DNA of 64,000 bases from Schistosoma haematobium (GCF_000699445.3 NC_067202.1:12863924-12927923), one strand, 5' to 3'; numbered from the stretch's first letter, positions 22,850 through 34,545 are shown. Made by a program: numbers and translations. The notes: a model not told the origin generated them from the sequence alone.

Positions 22850-23395
22850 TAGAGCTGAAGGTCTTATATGAGGCTGGAGGTTCGCGATTGTTGTTGTGGA
22901 TGGTTCGGCACTGCTTTGGCAAGTTTTGCTGACTGTTCATGTAAAAAATCGGTTTGCTGGTTAACCGATTTCATTCATACTGGTGGTTGCTTTTCAGTGT
23001 TCCCGAGGGCCATTGTCATTGGGACATTGTAAGGCATGTCGCCATCGCTAACATTAACGAGTTTGACTATCGTGTAAGCGGAATAGGTCAACTTTAGCCT
23101 GTTCATGCTGTGCATAATTGATTCACGCGATCATTGATCGGAATAACTATACATGTGACGTGAATGTGTGTAAGAATGATGCGAATGGTCCACCAGGGTG
23201 CTTGGTACCTGTGTGGTTGCGCCACAGGATTGAGCTGTACTATTCAGATTGTAGCGTTAAAGCCTATACGGTGTCTGGTTCCCCTGCTAAACAGGGTTGA
23301 GCCGTACTGTTTGGGTTGTCACGTGAAAGTCCGGATGGTGTCTGGTTTTCCTGAAAACCAATGTAAAATTACCCTGGCCTACAAGGGTATATTAT
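22850..23395. repeat. GC-richer unidentified segment with internal tandem repeat
   Basis: Composition differs from the surrounding intron. Two imperfect copies of a unit of about 65 bp lie side by side near 23225-23350; both contain TTGAGC(T/C)GTACT and GGTGTCTGGTT. Probably part of an unrecognised transposon. The two open frames here are side effects of the composition. Confidence 0.45.
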
Positions 23396-24520
23396 ATAAC
23401 TGTGAATATATTTATATAATATCGTCTCATTTAAGAATCATCAACTAGACTTATCTGCTTATTTCAGGGTTATTCTGCATGTCAAGACTTGAACGCTGTA
23501 TCTTTTGCTGAGCTACTTGGTTCAGATAGCCATAAACGTGTTCAACAGACCTGTTGTTTTAGTTCATCATTGGTGTAGATTTGAATTATCTCGTTGTAGA
23601 TATTCTTGATTGAACTTAGACTATCGTTTATCGGTATGCATGAATTGGCTTATGAGAATAACCTCAATACAGTTATTTTGTTAAATTTAGGATCGTGGAT
23701 AGATGGATATTAATAAGTAACGAAGAAAGAATCGTATGAAGCCTAATTTTCATGATGCTATATAACCTAGCCTGTTGGCTTGAACTCAAGTTATTTATAG
23801 ATAATACCATGATAAGTAGCAAGTTAAGGTCCAAAAGAAAGGTCATGCGGTCGATTATACAGAAATGTAAAAGGAGTAAGGTGTTTCATTAAAAGGGACA
23901 GTATCTGCAGCGATCCTACGTCCTCACAACTAAAGAGTGTCAGAAAAAATGCCCAGCCCATAAAGGTTGTGCGTATCACGATGCTCTATGGAGTTTCTGT
24001 CTCCGTCAGTAAAGCCTTATCACACATTCAAATGCTTATGAAAAGGTCTCAAGCAGGCGTCTGTTCATCAGAACCACAAATAACGCAGTTTCCTGCTCAA
24101 TTACTTCCAAAAGAGTTATCCTTCTGAACCGTAGGTAAACGAAATGTGACAACAGGTCAAACATATCTAACAGTACTATAGATTGATACATTTGAATTAA
24201 GAATATAAATCTGAAATTTGATAACTATTTTACTCTACCCAACTTTCATAGTTACCTATCTATGAAATAGTCATAAGTCTATCATTTGTGATAATATGCT
24301 TTGGTGAAAAGTAACAAGTGTTATTTTTCTAAAGAAACAAAGAACATGTATATCTCAATGAGAACAGATTGTTTATATATAAATAATAAGAGGATGAGAT
24401 AAACTATAACATGCAACAATCTTCATTGTTCAATGTATTATCATCAATCTAAATTTGTTTAACTCGATATTCATCAGTTGATAAGCTTAGATTTCTATGA
24501 GATCATGTATTGTTATTCAA
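23396..24520. other. Intron sequence, partly GC-richer
   Basis: 23835-24140 is more balanced in composition than its flanks and may be transposon-derived; no motif recognised. Confidence 0.3.
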
Positions 24521-24524
24521 AAAG

Positions 24525-24605
24525 TCAGTCAATCAGTCAGTCACAACGTAGGACTAAGCACATATGTGCATCAGTCCAAGTTACCATACCTCATGGCAAT
24601 TATAG
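24525..24605 (-). mobile_element. RTE 3' terminal fragment
   Basis: (CAGT)n run followed by CACAACGTAGGACTAAGCAC and CCAAGTTACCATACCTCAT, the 3' terminus shared with minus-strand RTE copies at 46490, 55440 and 59905. Confidence 0.6.
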
Positions 24606-24668
24606 AGAAAAATTAACAATGATAAATAATAGTAGTATCTGAAATGAAATATTAATCAATTAATTTAC

Positions 24669-25488
24669 CAAGTTTGGTGAATACAGGCAACTTATCAGTT
24701 TCAATAGGGATTATTCTTTTTCCTATTATTGGTAATTCATGTTTAGGATATTTTGTTATTGAATTATTTCTTCTTGGAATTACACTCGATGAAGTTAAAC
24801 CCAATGAACGAGAAGAATGAATAAAATCAAATGGAATGTGTTGTGGAGATGGTGGTACAGATGAAATGGATCTACTTGGTATAGTAATCGGACTTGATAA
24901 ACCAATAATATCAATCGCTGTGATTGGTGAATGATTTAATGGTGTATTATGTAATGATGAAGAGAAAGAAGCGTTTTTCTGTTGTTGTTGTTGCAACTGA
25001 TGTGCTCGCCTTTCATTCAACGATATTATGCTTGTTAATGGAGACGTTGATGATGTTATTGTATTCACATTAGATAATGAATTTTCAAGCGTATTTGCTC
25101 TGATAATAAATTGGTTAACCCAACCAGCAACTGGTGGACCGGGTGGGGGAAATTTAAAACGATTACTGTTATTATTATTATTATTATTGTAATCAGGTGA
25201 AAATACTCTAGAATTTCTATTCGATGAATAATATCCAGTTGATGGTGTTGTTGATTGATTATTGCCTAAACTTAAATCTTCACCAAATGATGATTGATTG
25301 AACTTTTCATGAAGTATCGGTGTTATTGCGGTTGTAGTTGGTATTATCTGATGACCTGGCATTCTGTAATAATCATGATAGGTATATTGTTGATTTAATG
25401 GATTCGATGGAACGAAACCATTGAATACAGCTGTTTGTAAACTATATAAAAAGTAATCATTATCAAATGATTCCATTGCATTAAAATT
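24669..25488 (-). CDS. Internal exon of the same gene, longest tail exon
   Basis: The acceptor is TTATTTTAG. The exon starts in phase 0, matching the phase 0 end of the 35580 exon. The donor is GTAAATTAAT and the exon ends after one base (G) of a split codon. About 273 residues are encoded. It contains a poly-Asn run, a proline-rich patch FPPPGPPVAGW near the middle, a QQQQQ run, and several Ser-Pro sites around SISSVPPSPQHIP. The Met 13 bases inside the acceptor (at 25476) could be read as a start codon, but the four preceding codons are open and in phase with the upstream exon, so an internal exon is more likely. The proline-rich patch could bind an SH3 or EVH1 domain, but that is only a guess. 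Confidence 0.75.
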
Positions 25489-25537
25489 CTAAAATAAGTG
25501 AGAAGAAAAGACAGTATTATTACTAATATTACTATCA

Positions 25538-25538
25538 A

Positions 25539-25620
<82 letters not shown>
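25538..25620. repeat. (TAC)n followed by (TAA)n microsatellite
   Basis: Triplet repeat directly upstream of the 24669-25488 exon, within the intron. The hydrophobic open frame across it is an artefact of repeated codons. Confidence 0.9.
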
Positions 25621-25621
<1 letters not shown>

Positions 25622-26335
25622 GCAACAACTAGGATAAACAAAAGTAGGATTTTAATAGTTCAGATCATAAGTGGGATTGTTATAGCTTGCTATTACTGAT
25701 GAAATTCACCTATTAGAATTTATGCTAAGATTTCTATCCTGGGTCTACTATTCCATTTATAGACTAGCGTTCAAGTCATGATGAATTACACTTTTCAGCA
25801 GTGCATTTAATCTTAAGTTTATGCAAGGTAAGTTCCTGTTGATTCGCTATACGTAAGCTGTTCTCTGTCTTTTCCTTTGTGTTCAGAGAGAAATTAGCAG
25901 CAAGTTTATATTATATTGTATTAAAAAGACGTGCGTTTATATGTAAACATACTAGACCTTTATCGCACCATATAATAGAAAATCTTAGTTATCCACTAAG
26001 AAGTCAAGAAGGGCTGTGAATAGGACAAGCTGGGAATAAGTGTTTACCAATAAAATAGAAATAATAGTTAGTATCATATTAGTTGATGCGCTAAGCGAAA
26101 GATTATGGTAAATGGAATATACAGTCATAGTAATCTAATTACTCAATAATTATAAAACCCAGTTCCAGAAGTCCTATTTTTTTACAGAATTCTCATTATA
26201 ACAGTGACAATATCATTACCAGTATGCATATGAACTATCTGGTTAATGAAACCTCTTAACTAAATGCAGATTGGTGTTTGTTAATATATGCATATTCTTT
26301 AATGATTGATTTGATATAACCATCTTACAACAAGT
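25621..26335. other. Intron sequence without recognised features
   Basis: Nothing recognised. Confidence 0.35.
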
Positions 26336-26339
26336 TATT

Positions 26340-26640
26340 TATGGGAGGTGAATTGTGGCTAACAGTGTAACTTAGGATACACTTTTCGATCTATTTGAGA
26401 CTCTTTGGTGGGGAGTACCTCATTTAAGGTGCTTCCGTACTAATAAATATACAAATATCATACCCGCGAAACAAGTTAGTGGAATTCTGGATTCTGTATC
26501 TTAGTCGAAAGCGTTTCTATAATCAAATAGGAAGACACAAGATTCAGGTCCCTATATGAATATCAACTGTAGGATGAAGATCTATCCAGTTGACGAGCTC
26601 GAAATAGGATAAAAACTATGTCTTAGTCACAACGTATGTA
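26340..26640. repeat. Family B (Sm-alpha-like) degraded pieces
   Basis: A reversed piece (GTGGCTAACAGTGTAACTTA, 26353-26400) and a plus-strand piece (26500-26640) with ATCTATCCAG, TTGACGA and stem II remains. Confidence 0.5.
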
Positions 26641-27875
26641 TTCTCATTGATGCTATTAGTACTGATACAATGAGAAATAATTTTAGCGAAAACTTATCAA
26701 GTCTATAAAAGTAATTTAAAATTGACTATGAATTGTAGATTCGATTTTGTAACACCTTACTGTTATATACGAATGGATAGTTGGGGAAAGGAAAACTATT
26801 TAACAGGGTATTATCCTATGTAATTTTCATTGTATAATCATTAAATCCCTTGATGACCATCGTCTTTCTTTATATTCGCTTATTATATAGCTTTCATTTG
26901 ACTTGTATGTTATATGTTTTACTATTTCAGATTTATCAGCCATTGATTAATTTTTGCATTACTACGTTTTTCTTTTATCATTTATGATCTATTTGTGGTT
27001 ACATTATAATTTCTGATAAGCTCAGTCAAGTATATGTAATATGTACAAACCTACAAGTTGTTGGTTTAAAAATTCTGGATAATAATACAGTAGGTATTTG
27101 TTTTCTAACTTGACTGTTTGATTGGACACTGGATTAGAAAAAAGGCTCGTTATTCAATAAGCAAAAAGATCCTTAAGTTATTTTTTTAAGTAATTCAGCT
27201 ACCGTGAATTTCTTATTTGAAATGACTATATCAAAAGTTAAGAACCAGAGAGACAGAAGGAAGGAGTTTCTAATATTTCAGGGTAAAATTCAAGACTTCA
27301 TGAAGTATCTGGTTATCATGCCTTACTTATTTCACTGAGATGTAATAAATAAAGCAATTAACTAAATAAACGACAATTAACAGTGATGAACAGTTCTATT
27401 TTCTCTTTCTCACTTAGTGGATACAGAACATCAGATTGGTATGAATCGACCATTTAAAGTTATCTACTGTATTGTATCGAATCTATCATATAGTTTACGG
27501 GTTTATCTTTTGCACAATGCCAAATCCATCGCCATCCACATTCAGAAGCCTTATCTTTGTACTTTGATCTACATAATCTATCTTCTATGGTCATCGTTAT
27601 GGATACTCTCTCTCTCCCCCTCGGGTTTTCATTCAGTTTCATGTTCATGAATGACTTTAATATTTGCGTCTCCATTCTATTATTATTATTATTCGTTTAA
27701 ATAAACATTCAGCGTTGTTATCAATACTGAATTTCTTACCAGATATTTTATTATATTCATTATTAATTCTATAATTACATATGTAAATCCTTTGTTAAGT
27801 AACTGTTAGCTAAATTGAACACCTAACCGTCATAATTTAAATCACAAACTGATCTTAGCTAAATCTGGAAGTATT
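26641..27875. other. Intron sequence without recognised features
   Basis: Contains a short (ATT)n run near 27678; opposing small frames at 27417-27675 have no support as exons. Confidence 0.35.
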
Positions 27876-27879
27876 GGAC

Positions 27880-28115
27880 AAAAAATTGATTGAAATGGGA
27901 TATTAACTTCAGTGGATCCCGGTTTCGAGATCTAGAGATTAAAAGTTTAAGTGGGAGATCAAAGGTCCTAGGTTTGGTTCGCAGATGAGGGTTTGTGGAT
28001 GTATGCTATTGAAGAGTCTCACACTAAGACAAAACGGCTGTCCAGGATCTCCAGGCTTTTCACTGGTGGTTTGACTAATATGAGTTTATGATTTAACCTC
28101 TGAAAATTCTGTAAT
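27880..28115 (+). repeat. Family A degenerate copy
   Basis: Head, B-box trace (TAGGTTTGGTTCGCAG), CTATTGAAGAGTCTC core remnant, CGGCTGTCCAGG and tail. Confidence 0.6.
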
Positions 28116-28440
28116 CTCCTTAAATATTCTTATACTAATAAAAACCTAACTATTAGATACGAGTGAATACGTTGAAAGAGTGGAAGTTCGAGAGTTATTA
28201 TATATACTTTTACTGTATATATTCACTTATTACTTCTCTGATAGTATTTTTGTACTGTCCTAATTGTAGGCTTTCATTTAACAAATTGACTGTTATCATA
28301 TGTTTCATCGTTCATAAATTACCGTTAATTAATTGTGTACATGTTACTCAGTTTTGTACCATAAATAACCAAGTTATGTACAGATTGTTATTTTCTACTT
28401 ATCGTGCTCTGTAATCGTGTATTTGGTTTACGATATCATG

Positions 28441-28763
28441 TTTCGATAATGTAATAAGAAGACGAAGATTATCAGAACTATGTGATATATTAGCGTAATA
28501 CATTTCCAACAATCTGATCACACATATACTTGTTAAGAACATTTATATATAAAAATAAAAGGTGAACTAGATTGGAAATGGGGTAAGAGGAGACAAGGAC
28601 AATAATAATAATAAGAGTGAACATAATTTGAAACCTAATCACTCTGAATAATAAGTCAATATTACCAGGGTAGGTTTAAGGTGAGATCAGATTGTTCGAA
28701 ATGTATTGCACTAATATATCACATAGTTCTGATAATCTTCGTCTTCTTATTACATTATCGAAA
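28441..28763. repeat. Foldback element with 83-bp inverted arms
   Basis: 28441-28523 and 28681-28763 are reverse complements with only about four mismatches in 83 bp, separated by 157 bp. A related fragment starts the window (1-62), so this is a dispersed family. Confidence 0.85.
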
Positions 28764-28899
28764 TTTATCAAAGGGACTAATTGTTTATTTTTTGGGTCAA
28801 AAATACAATAAAAAAATCAGTTGGTTTTCATTATTTTCTGATTCAGTGGCCTGGAAACAGGAAATAACTGTATGGGTCAGTCAGAGTCAGGATACTTAG

Positions 28900-29309
28900 T
28901 GGGCATAATATATCAAGTGAAATTCATTAGTGTTATTAGCAAAGGCGGAAGTCATACCACTGACAACAGTTCAAATTAGTATCATACAACATAGGGAGAA
29001 CTCGTATTGTTTGGAATTTGATCACAATCGCCGAGTTTCTGACTTTTTTCCTCAGCTATTATTAAGCTAAAATGTTCACACCCAAATATACTAAAACGTG
29101 CAGGATAGATAAGACGGTTGATTGTCTGTAATATTTATCCATAAGAAAACGTTCATCACACTGTAAAATTCAATATTATTTGAAGAATAAATTAGTAATA
29201 AGAGACTAAATAATTCCTTAGTGGTAAAGTAGCTTATTGTTGAGAAATGAAGAAATCGGTTATACACAATTAACAAGTTAGTTCGCTCAGTACCGAGAAC
29301 TGACTGAAG
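28900..29309. other. Intron sequence without recognised features
   Basis: Nothing recognised. Confidence 0.3.
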
Positions 29310-29319
29310 TAGGACAAAA

Positions 29320-29440
29320 AACTACTGAGGGCCAGGTTAATAATTCGAAATCTATAGACTAGATACGAGAACTCATCGTCTTAGGTTCGATCCCTTGTGG
29401 TGCGTTCGTTGATGGGCACTACTGATGGACTAAAAACCAA
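29320..29440 (+). repeat. Family A head fragment
   Basis: TCTATAGACTAGATACGAG head, CTTAGGTTCGATCCC B-box-like sequence and GGGCACTACTGATGGAC hammerhead start; tail absent. Confidence 0.5.
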
Positions 29441-30440
29441 CTGAAAATCCTAGTTGGTGCAAACAAAAAGAGATTGAAACGATTCATATGCACGTATTCG
29501 CTATGTTGTCAGGGAAAAAGTACTCACTACCATTATTATTATTGTTGGTATTGCCAGCCGAGTGACGTGAAGTGATCTACCCACTTTTCAATGTTATATA
29601 AGTGTGCCATATTTAACATTTTTGGCAACTTTTTACTCAAAGGATGAGTGCTGCATGTTCGAGCGTAATTTTAACTGACGATCAAATTTCCAACCCTGTC
29701 TTTATCAGTCGAGATATGGGGATGCGCTACGTTAACGTGTTCATAACAGATGTGGTTAACTTCAAATGCTTGAAATAAACGAAAAATGCACGGAAATGTT
29801 GGTTACTGTGTACTTATGGATAACCTCAAAAACTGAATATAGTAAGTTTTACAATGATTTTCCCGTTAAAAATAATGTAGTCATTTGAATCAACATACTT
29901 ATTATCTAACCATGTTTTATGGTTAGCAATTTTCAGTGAAAGCGAAAACGTATATAAACACACATACTCAGAGGCACACAAGGACAAATGTACGTACCAT
30001 CAGTAGGTATATCATTCAAAATGAATAGCCTTTATCTTTACATACCTTTGTTTGTTTATTCTGAAGAATGTGTCAACTTATTAGCAGTAAATCACAAGGT
30101 CTACAAATTTTGTGGTACGATCAGTGAGACTATAATTTACGGATGACCTTTGAGTGACGCTTAAGAAACCTTGAGAATGTCCGCCTACATACTACGGCTA
30201 AATGAAGTTGATAAACCAGTGTGAGGAATTAGAATTAATATTTACAGTTGACAGTTAGGGTTAGGAATCTGATATAGGGTTTTCATCACGAACTGACATC
30301 AGCTATAATGAAAAAACTATATTTCGTCAAATGAATAAATTAATTTCGCGCCAAAATTCAAGACCTGTTATCGTAATTCTGATTGGTTCATCCATAAGTT
30401 ATAGTACCACCGAAGACTTTAACGTTTTTCTGTTTAACAA
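29441..30440. other. Intron sequence without recognised features
   Basis: No exon or named repeat seen. Confidence 0.3.
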
Positions 30441-30449
30441 TTCTGAATT

Positions 30450-30868
30450 CAGAAGGAGTCTTGTGGAGATTTTAGGAAGTTCAATAGTTGAAATCATAAG
30501 TTAATTGAAGCTAGACCACCATGGAAAACCTTGAAGCACTGGATGGCAGTTTCGTCCCAGTATGAAACTTCTCAGCAGTGCGCATCCACGACATCGCCCC
30601 CTCGAGATTCCGACCCAGGACCTATCAGTCTGGCCCACGAGTGCTCAACCATTAAACCACTGAGCCGGCATCCAATGGTGTTAATGTCCAACTTCGCATT
30701 CGCGCGCAAGACTGATATGTACTGGGTCGGAATCTCGAAGGGGGCGGGGTCGTGGATGCGCACTGCTGAGGAGTTTCATACTGGAACGAAACGGCCGTTC
30801 AGTGCTTCCAGGTTTTCCATGGTGGTCTAGCTTCAATTAACTCACGATTTCAACTACTGAAAATTGTG
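30450..30868. repeat. Family A head-to-head inverted pair
   Basis: Minus-strand copy 30450-30685, plus-strand copy 30686-30868, tails outwards. The minus-strand hammerhead core has CTGAGAA (damaged). The plus-strand one is well preserved and listed separately. Confidence 0.8.
30760..30805 (+). ncRNA. Family A hammerhead ribozyme candidate
   Basis: Stem I GCACTG (30760-30765) pairs with CAGTGC (30800-30805). Core CTGAGGA is at 30766-30772. Stem II is GTTT/GAAC with one G-U pair. GAAA is at 30788-30791. Stem III is the palindrome ACGGCCGT. The cleavage triplet is GTT rather than the favoured GTC, so activity may be weak. Confidence 0.6.
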
Positions 30869-31083
30869 AATTCACTGAAAACGGATGGATATGGACGTTT
30901 TATTTTTGTTGATTTTGACTATCTACTAAAAATAACCATATTTTGGTTGCCTAATATTAATACCATATGATATCGTATACAAAGGCATGTATGATTCAAC
31001 ATTTCTGTAAATCTTTTACCTGTAGTTGATCAAAATCAACCAAAATCAAACGTCTATATGCGTCGGTTTTCAGTGAATTCAGA
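30869..31083. repeat. Foldback element with arms of about 57 bp
   Basis: 30869-30925 and 31024-31083 are imperfect reverse complements (shared GAATTCACTGAAAAC, then GACGTTT and GTTGATTTTGA) around a spacer of about 100 bp. It abuts the family A pair. Confidence 0.65.
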
Positions 31084-31739
31084 ATGGATAAACAGAAAAA
31101 TGTTATAATTTTCTATTCATAATGATGTTCATACGTTTATTTATCAATATAATGTGATGAATAGAGATAATTACTTATTTACTTAAAAATACTGTCGTTT
31201 GTAGCAATATCTTTACAATTGATTGATCACTGACTAGTGAATAGTGTCGTGTTTAACTTTTTCTTTGGTGTTGGCCGAGATCGATCAATCAAGTTATATT
31301 CTGATCACTAATTTAAGTAGACTATGTTAATATGTTATGCGGTTGGAATTCATTTAAACAGAAATCTCACTTGACTTGAGTGTCATGATATTCGTTAGAC
31401 GTCAGTTAGTTGTACCTGTATTAATGAGCAAAATGATGCTTATTGGCAGATTTGAACTCGCATTATCAAGACTCATAGTCCAACAAATTACCACTAAGTT
31501 ATTTAAACCGTGTATGACCTACTGTATGACTAAGATATTTACACCGAAAGGTTATATATTGATAAAAAGTGGAATTTAAAGAATTTTATAATGATTTATG
31601 TATTAAGCTAATATCATTATTATTGTAACTATTGTTTAAGAAGAAGAATGTTAAAATCTTATGATGTTGTTGATAATTATTTCTACATTAATATTTGGTT
31701 AAGTTACAGTTTTAAAAAAAATATGTGTTCAGCTTTAAG

Positions 31740-31925
31740 ATAAATAGTGTCAAGTCACTCAGACCAGTGGTCACAATAAAACTTGATCGATAGAATATGA
31801 TCAGCAACTAAGAAGGTAACGCGATGGAGTTTGAAGCAAACGGTAAATGTTGAATCTGAGATTCAGGTACATTCAGATGATGAGTCACGAATAGGGCGCA
31901 ATGCACGTCCTCATTTCTATATTCC
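31740..31925 (+). repeat. Repeat H piece followed by family B fragment
   Basis: 31745-31800 is a repeat H block (AAGTCACTCAGACCAGTGGT). It is followed by family B head remains (GTAACGCGATGGAGTTTGAAG) and ATTCAG, then ATGATGA, with damaged stem II and GAAA. Confidence 0.5.
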
Positions 31926-32074
31926 ATTTAATCTAATGGCTATATCGAGAAAATCTGCAGAGGATCCTCATATGCCAACCGAGTCTGACCAAATTTCAGT
32001 CAAAAATATCAACGACGGGATAATCGAATTATATACTCAGTGATTAGTTAAGTTATGTATTTCATTTCTACAAG

Positions 32075-32220
32075 AGATTAATCACATATCCCAGTGACAA
32101 TGCCTCTGGGATACCTTGTAGGAATACTATAGAGGTTATCGCCCCTCTCAAGATTGAAGTTACGCCTTGTGGACGTATGTCAACTAGCATGAAACCATGA
32201 TTTAAAGTCACTTGTTTATT
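32075..32220 (+). repeat. Repeat H degraded copy
   Basis: GATTGAAGTTACGCCTTGTGG and CAACTAGCATGAAACC resemble the ribozyme-like part of repeat H at 11590-11640. Confidence 0.35.
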
Positions 32221-32614
32221 ACCTTCAACCATCTAATTTCAAGATTAATGGTTTGAGTTATACCATGAGTTGACATCTTATTGTAGCTAAAATCCTATAA
32301 GTTGGACTGTTCTAGAAGAAACAGTTCATGAGTATAATTTTTGATTTGAAGCTTTGTCATCATGAACTTAGGTCATTTTGAAATCAGTAGAATTTCTAGA
32401 ACTAAGAGAATTGTTGGTATACATGTACAAGTGGGTGAGAATATTGAAATAAAATTCAGCTAAGTAGGCATGGTAGATGTTAACGACTTCAGAAAACTAG
32501 AAGAAATCATGTGAATCAGTTTGCTGATAAATAATACTGTTTGTTTTTTACCGACGATTATTCGAAAAATGAGATTTTATGTCAAAAGAATTGTATTTTC
32601 TAAAATTTACGTCA

Positions 32615-33090
32615 TTAACAAGTCGTAGTTAGACCATTACTGGGAATCCAGAATCACTGAAAAGCCTTGTCATCACAGTATAGAACTCCTTAGCAGTGCA
32701 TATCTACGACTCGGCACCCGGAAATTGAACTTGGAACTTTCGGCCTCGGACTTTAGCCCTGAACCTTTAGGCCACTGAACCGGCGTCCAGTGAGTATGTG
32801 ACAGTTATCCACCTCTGAAAATGAGTAAGGGTTACGCAGCAGTGTGAATTGGTCATGGTCAAACTCGCACACCATTATACAGCGACTCAGTGGTCTAATG
32901 AATAAGCAATTAGGTGGGAGATCACAGGTCATAGATTTGACTCCCAGGTGAAGGTTCGTGGATATGCATTGCTAAGGAGTCCCTCAGTGAGATGAAACAG
33001 AAATACAGTGCTTCCAGGATTTCAATGGTGGTCTAACTAAGATTAGTTAGTGATTTAAACCAAGGAATTTCTACAATCTTTACAAATCCT
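32615..33090. repeat. Family A degenerate inverted pair
   Basis: Minus-strand copy 32615-32870 and plus-strand copy 32880-33090, tails outwards. Cores are decayed on both (plus strand reads GCTAAGGAGTCC with a GAAACAG remnant). Confidence 0.7.
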
Positions 33091-33329
33091 CCAATACTAT
33101 GGGTTTGTTGTATTTATTGAATTGTGAGCATTGGTCTAGAGAAATTCTATTTCTCACATAATTAGTAACATTTGATGTAAAAGCTTTTAGTTTTAGTAAA
33201 ATAATCAACACGTAAACTTAATGACAAAAGAAAATTAGCAAGATTATTCTTTCGAAAGGAATTTGAGTGTAAATTTTCAGCCAAACTAATTATTATTACA
33301 GTAGGTGGTTGGAGGTAGTCACTAGTAAA

Positions 33330-33490
33330 CCATCAATCAAGATTTTAGTGATATTCGCAACTCGTCACAACAGAGTACATCTGAAATCTTGAGAGAACTT
33401 CTAGCCTTTTGATAGATTCGAATCCAAGTCACATAGATTTATCGTTTGATCCATCAACAATGAGTTACTCAGCTTGAAATGAACAGGTTA
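33330..33490 (-). repeat. Repeat H degraded copy
   Basis: GCAACTCGTCACAACAGAGTA is the reverse of the TTGTTGTGACGA block at 16250. A diverged GATTCGAATCC follows. Confidence 0.35.
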
Positions 33491-33934
33491 ACACGAAAAA
33501 AATTAGATAAACATGAAATTATTTAGTACTTAATGATCAATCAGTTTCAATAATTATTACTTCTTGATTACTCCATGGTTGTTTGTAATTTGTTGTATTT
33601 AAATAAGAAAACTTAGACATTTTTATTGTTGCATTGTGTAGTTAAAATAGATCTGTTTTTTCTTAAAAAGAAAAAGGATCTCAATCTGCATGGAATTAAG
33701 GAAATTGAAGAAAAGAGCAATATTAGTGGAAGTTAGTGTTTAATCCTAAGTGTTTCAACAGTGTCAATAGGGTATCTCATCTATTAATTACAAGTTTACA
33801 TATTTGGGGTTAAGTCAAGTGTTTTATTCATATTCTCTGGCTATACTAGTAGGCTGTTTAAACGGAACTAGGTTGTGAAATCATGGGACATTTAATCTGG
33901 TTGTCGAAACCTAAGTTGTTTTTTAACTAGCCAA

Positions 33935-34350
33935 TAACAGACTGATCAATTGCAGTCCTAAACCTCAATGGGAAAATACAAGCCAAACAATACCAAGTGA
34001 ATTTAAATTCACTCCATTGCAAAAGCAAGTGGCTATCAGGACTCAGTAGCTGAGTGGATAAAGCGATAGCGTTTGAAGCGAATGGTACTGGGTTCGAGTC
34101 CCAGAGTGAACATCAACTCAGATGCAGGTACGTCCAGCTGACGAGTCCCAAATAGTATGAAACGCGCGTCCTTGATTCCAGTGCTAGCCTCTATCCATCA
34201 CTGCTTACAAAAAGCTTGTGAATTAATGCAATATCGAGGCATACGCGCAGCATGCACATATGCCAATAACAAACTGATCAATTGCAGTCTTAAACCTTAA
34301 TGGGAAGATACAAGCCAAACAATACCAAGTGATGTTATGGTTTAAGTTAC
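33935..34350 (+). repeat. Family B (Sm-alpha-like) full unit plus start of a second unit
   Basis: Leader (GATCAATTGCAGTCC...), tRNA-like head 34050-34112 with perfect T arm (CTGGGTTCGAGTCCCAG), hammerhead 34135-34180 and 3' flank (TGCTTACAAAAAGCTTGTGA). The leader then repeats at 34270-34330 (GATCAATTGCAGTC), as in a tandem array. Core CTGACGA, GAAA and stem III ACGCGCGT are intact, but stem II (GTCC/GTAT) and one stem I pair are broken. Confidence 0.85.
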
Positions 34351-34439
34351 TTATACGGAGATACTATATAATGTATGCATAATGTGAAAATAATTCTCGT
34401 TATGGATGGGTGTATTAGGCGTCCAAACACGAGGAAACA

Positions 34440-34545
34440 CTAAATAGTTCAATTCACTTGATGTTTTTTACTTGTATCTTCCCATTGTTATTTAAGACTG
34501 CAATTGATCAGTCTCTTATGGGCATATATGTGCATTCGGTTTCAA
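34440..34545 (-). repeat. Family B leader fragment, reversed
   Basis: TTGTATCTTCCCATTGTTAT and GACTGCAATTGATCAGTCTC, the reverse of the leader at 33940-34000; faces the full unit. Confidence 0.6.

Noticed and set aside
24652..25476. Treating 25476 as the start and 24652 as the stop of an intronless gene
   Set aside because: A donor interrupts the frame at 24668 and an acceptor precedes the Met; phases at both ends fit the exon chain.
25395..25628. Hydrophobic 77-codon frame (Leu and Val runs) that might look like a transmembrane exon
   Set aside because: It is a translation of the (TAC)n(TAA)n microsatellite in the wrong frame, upstream of a real exon.
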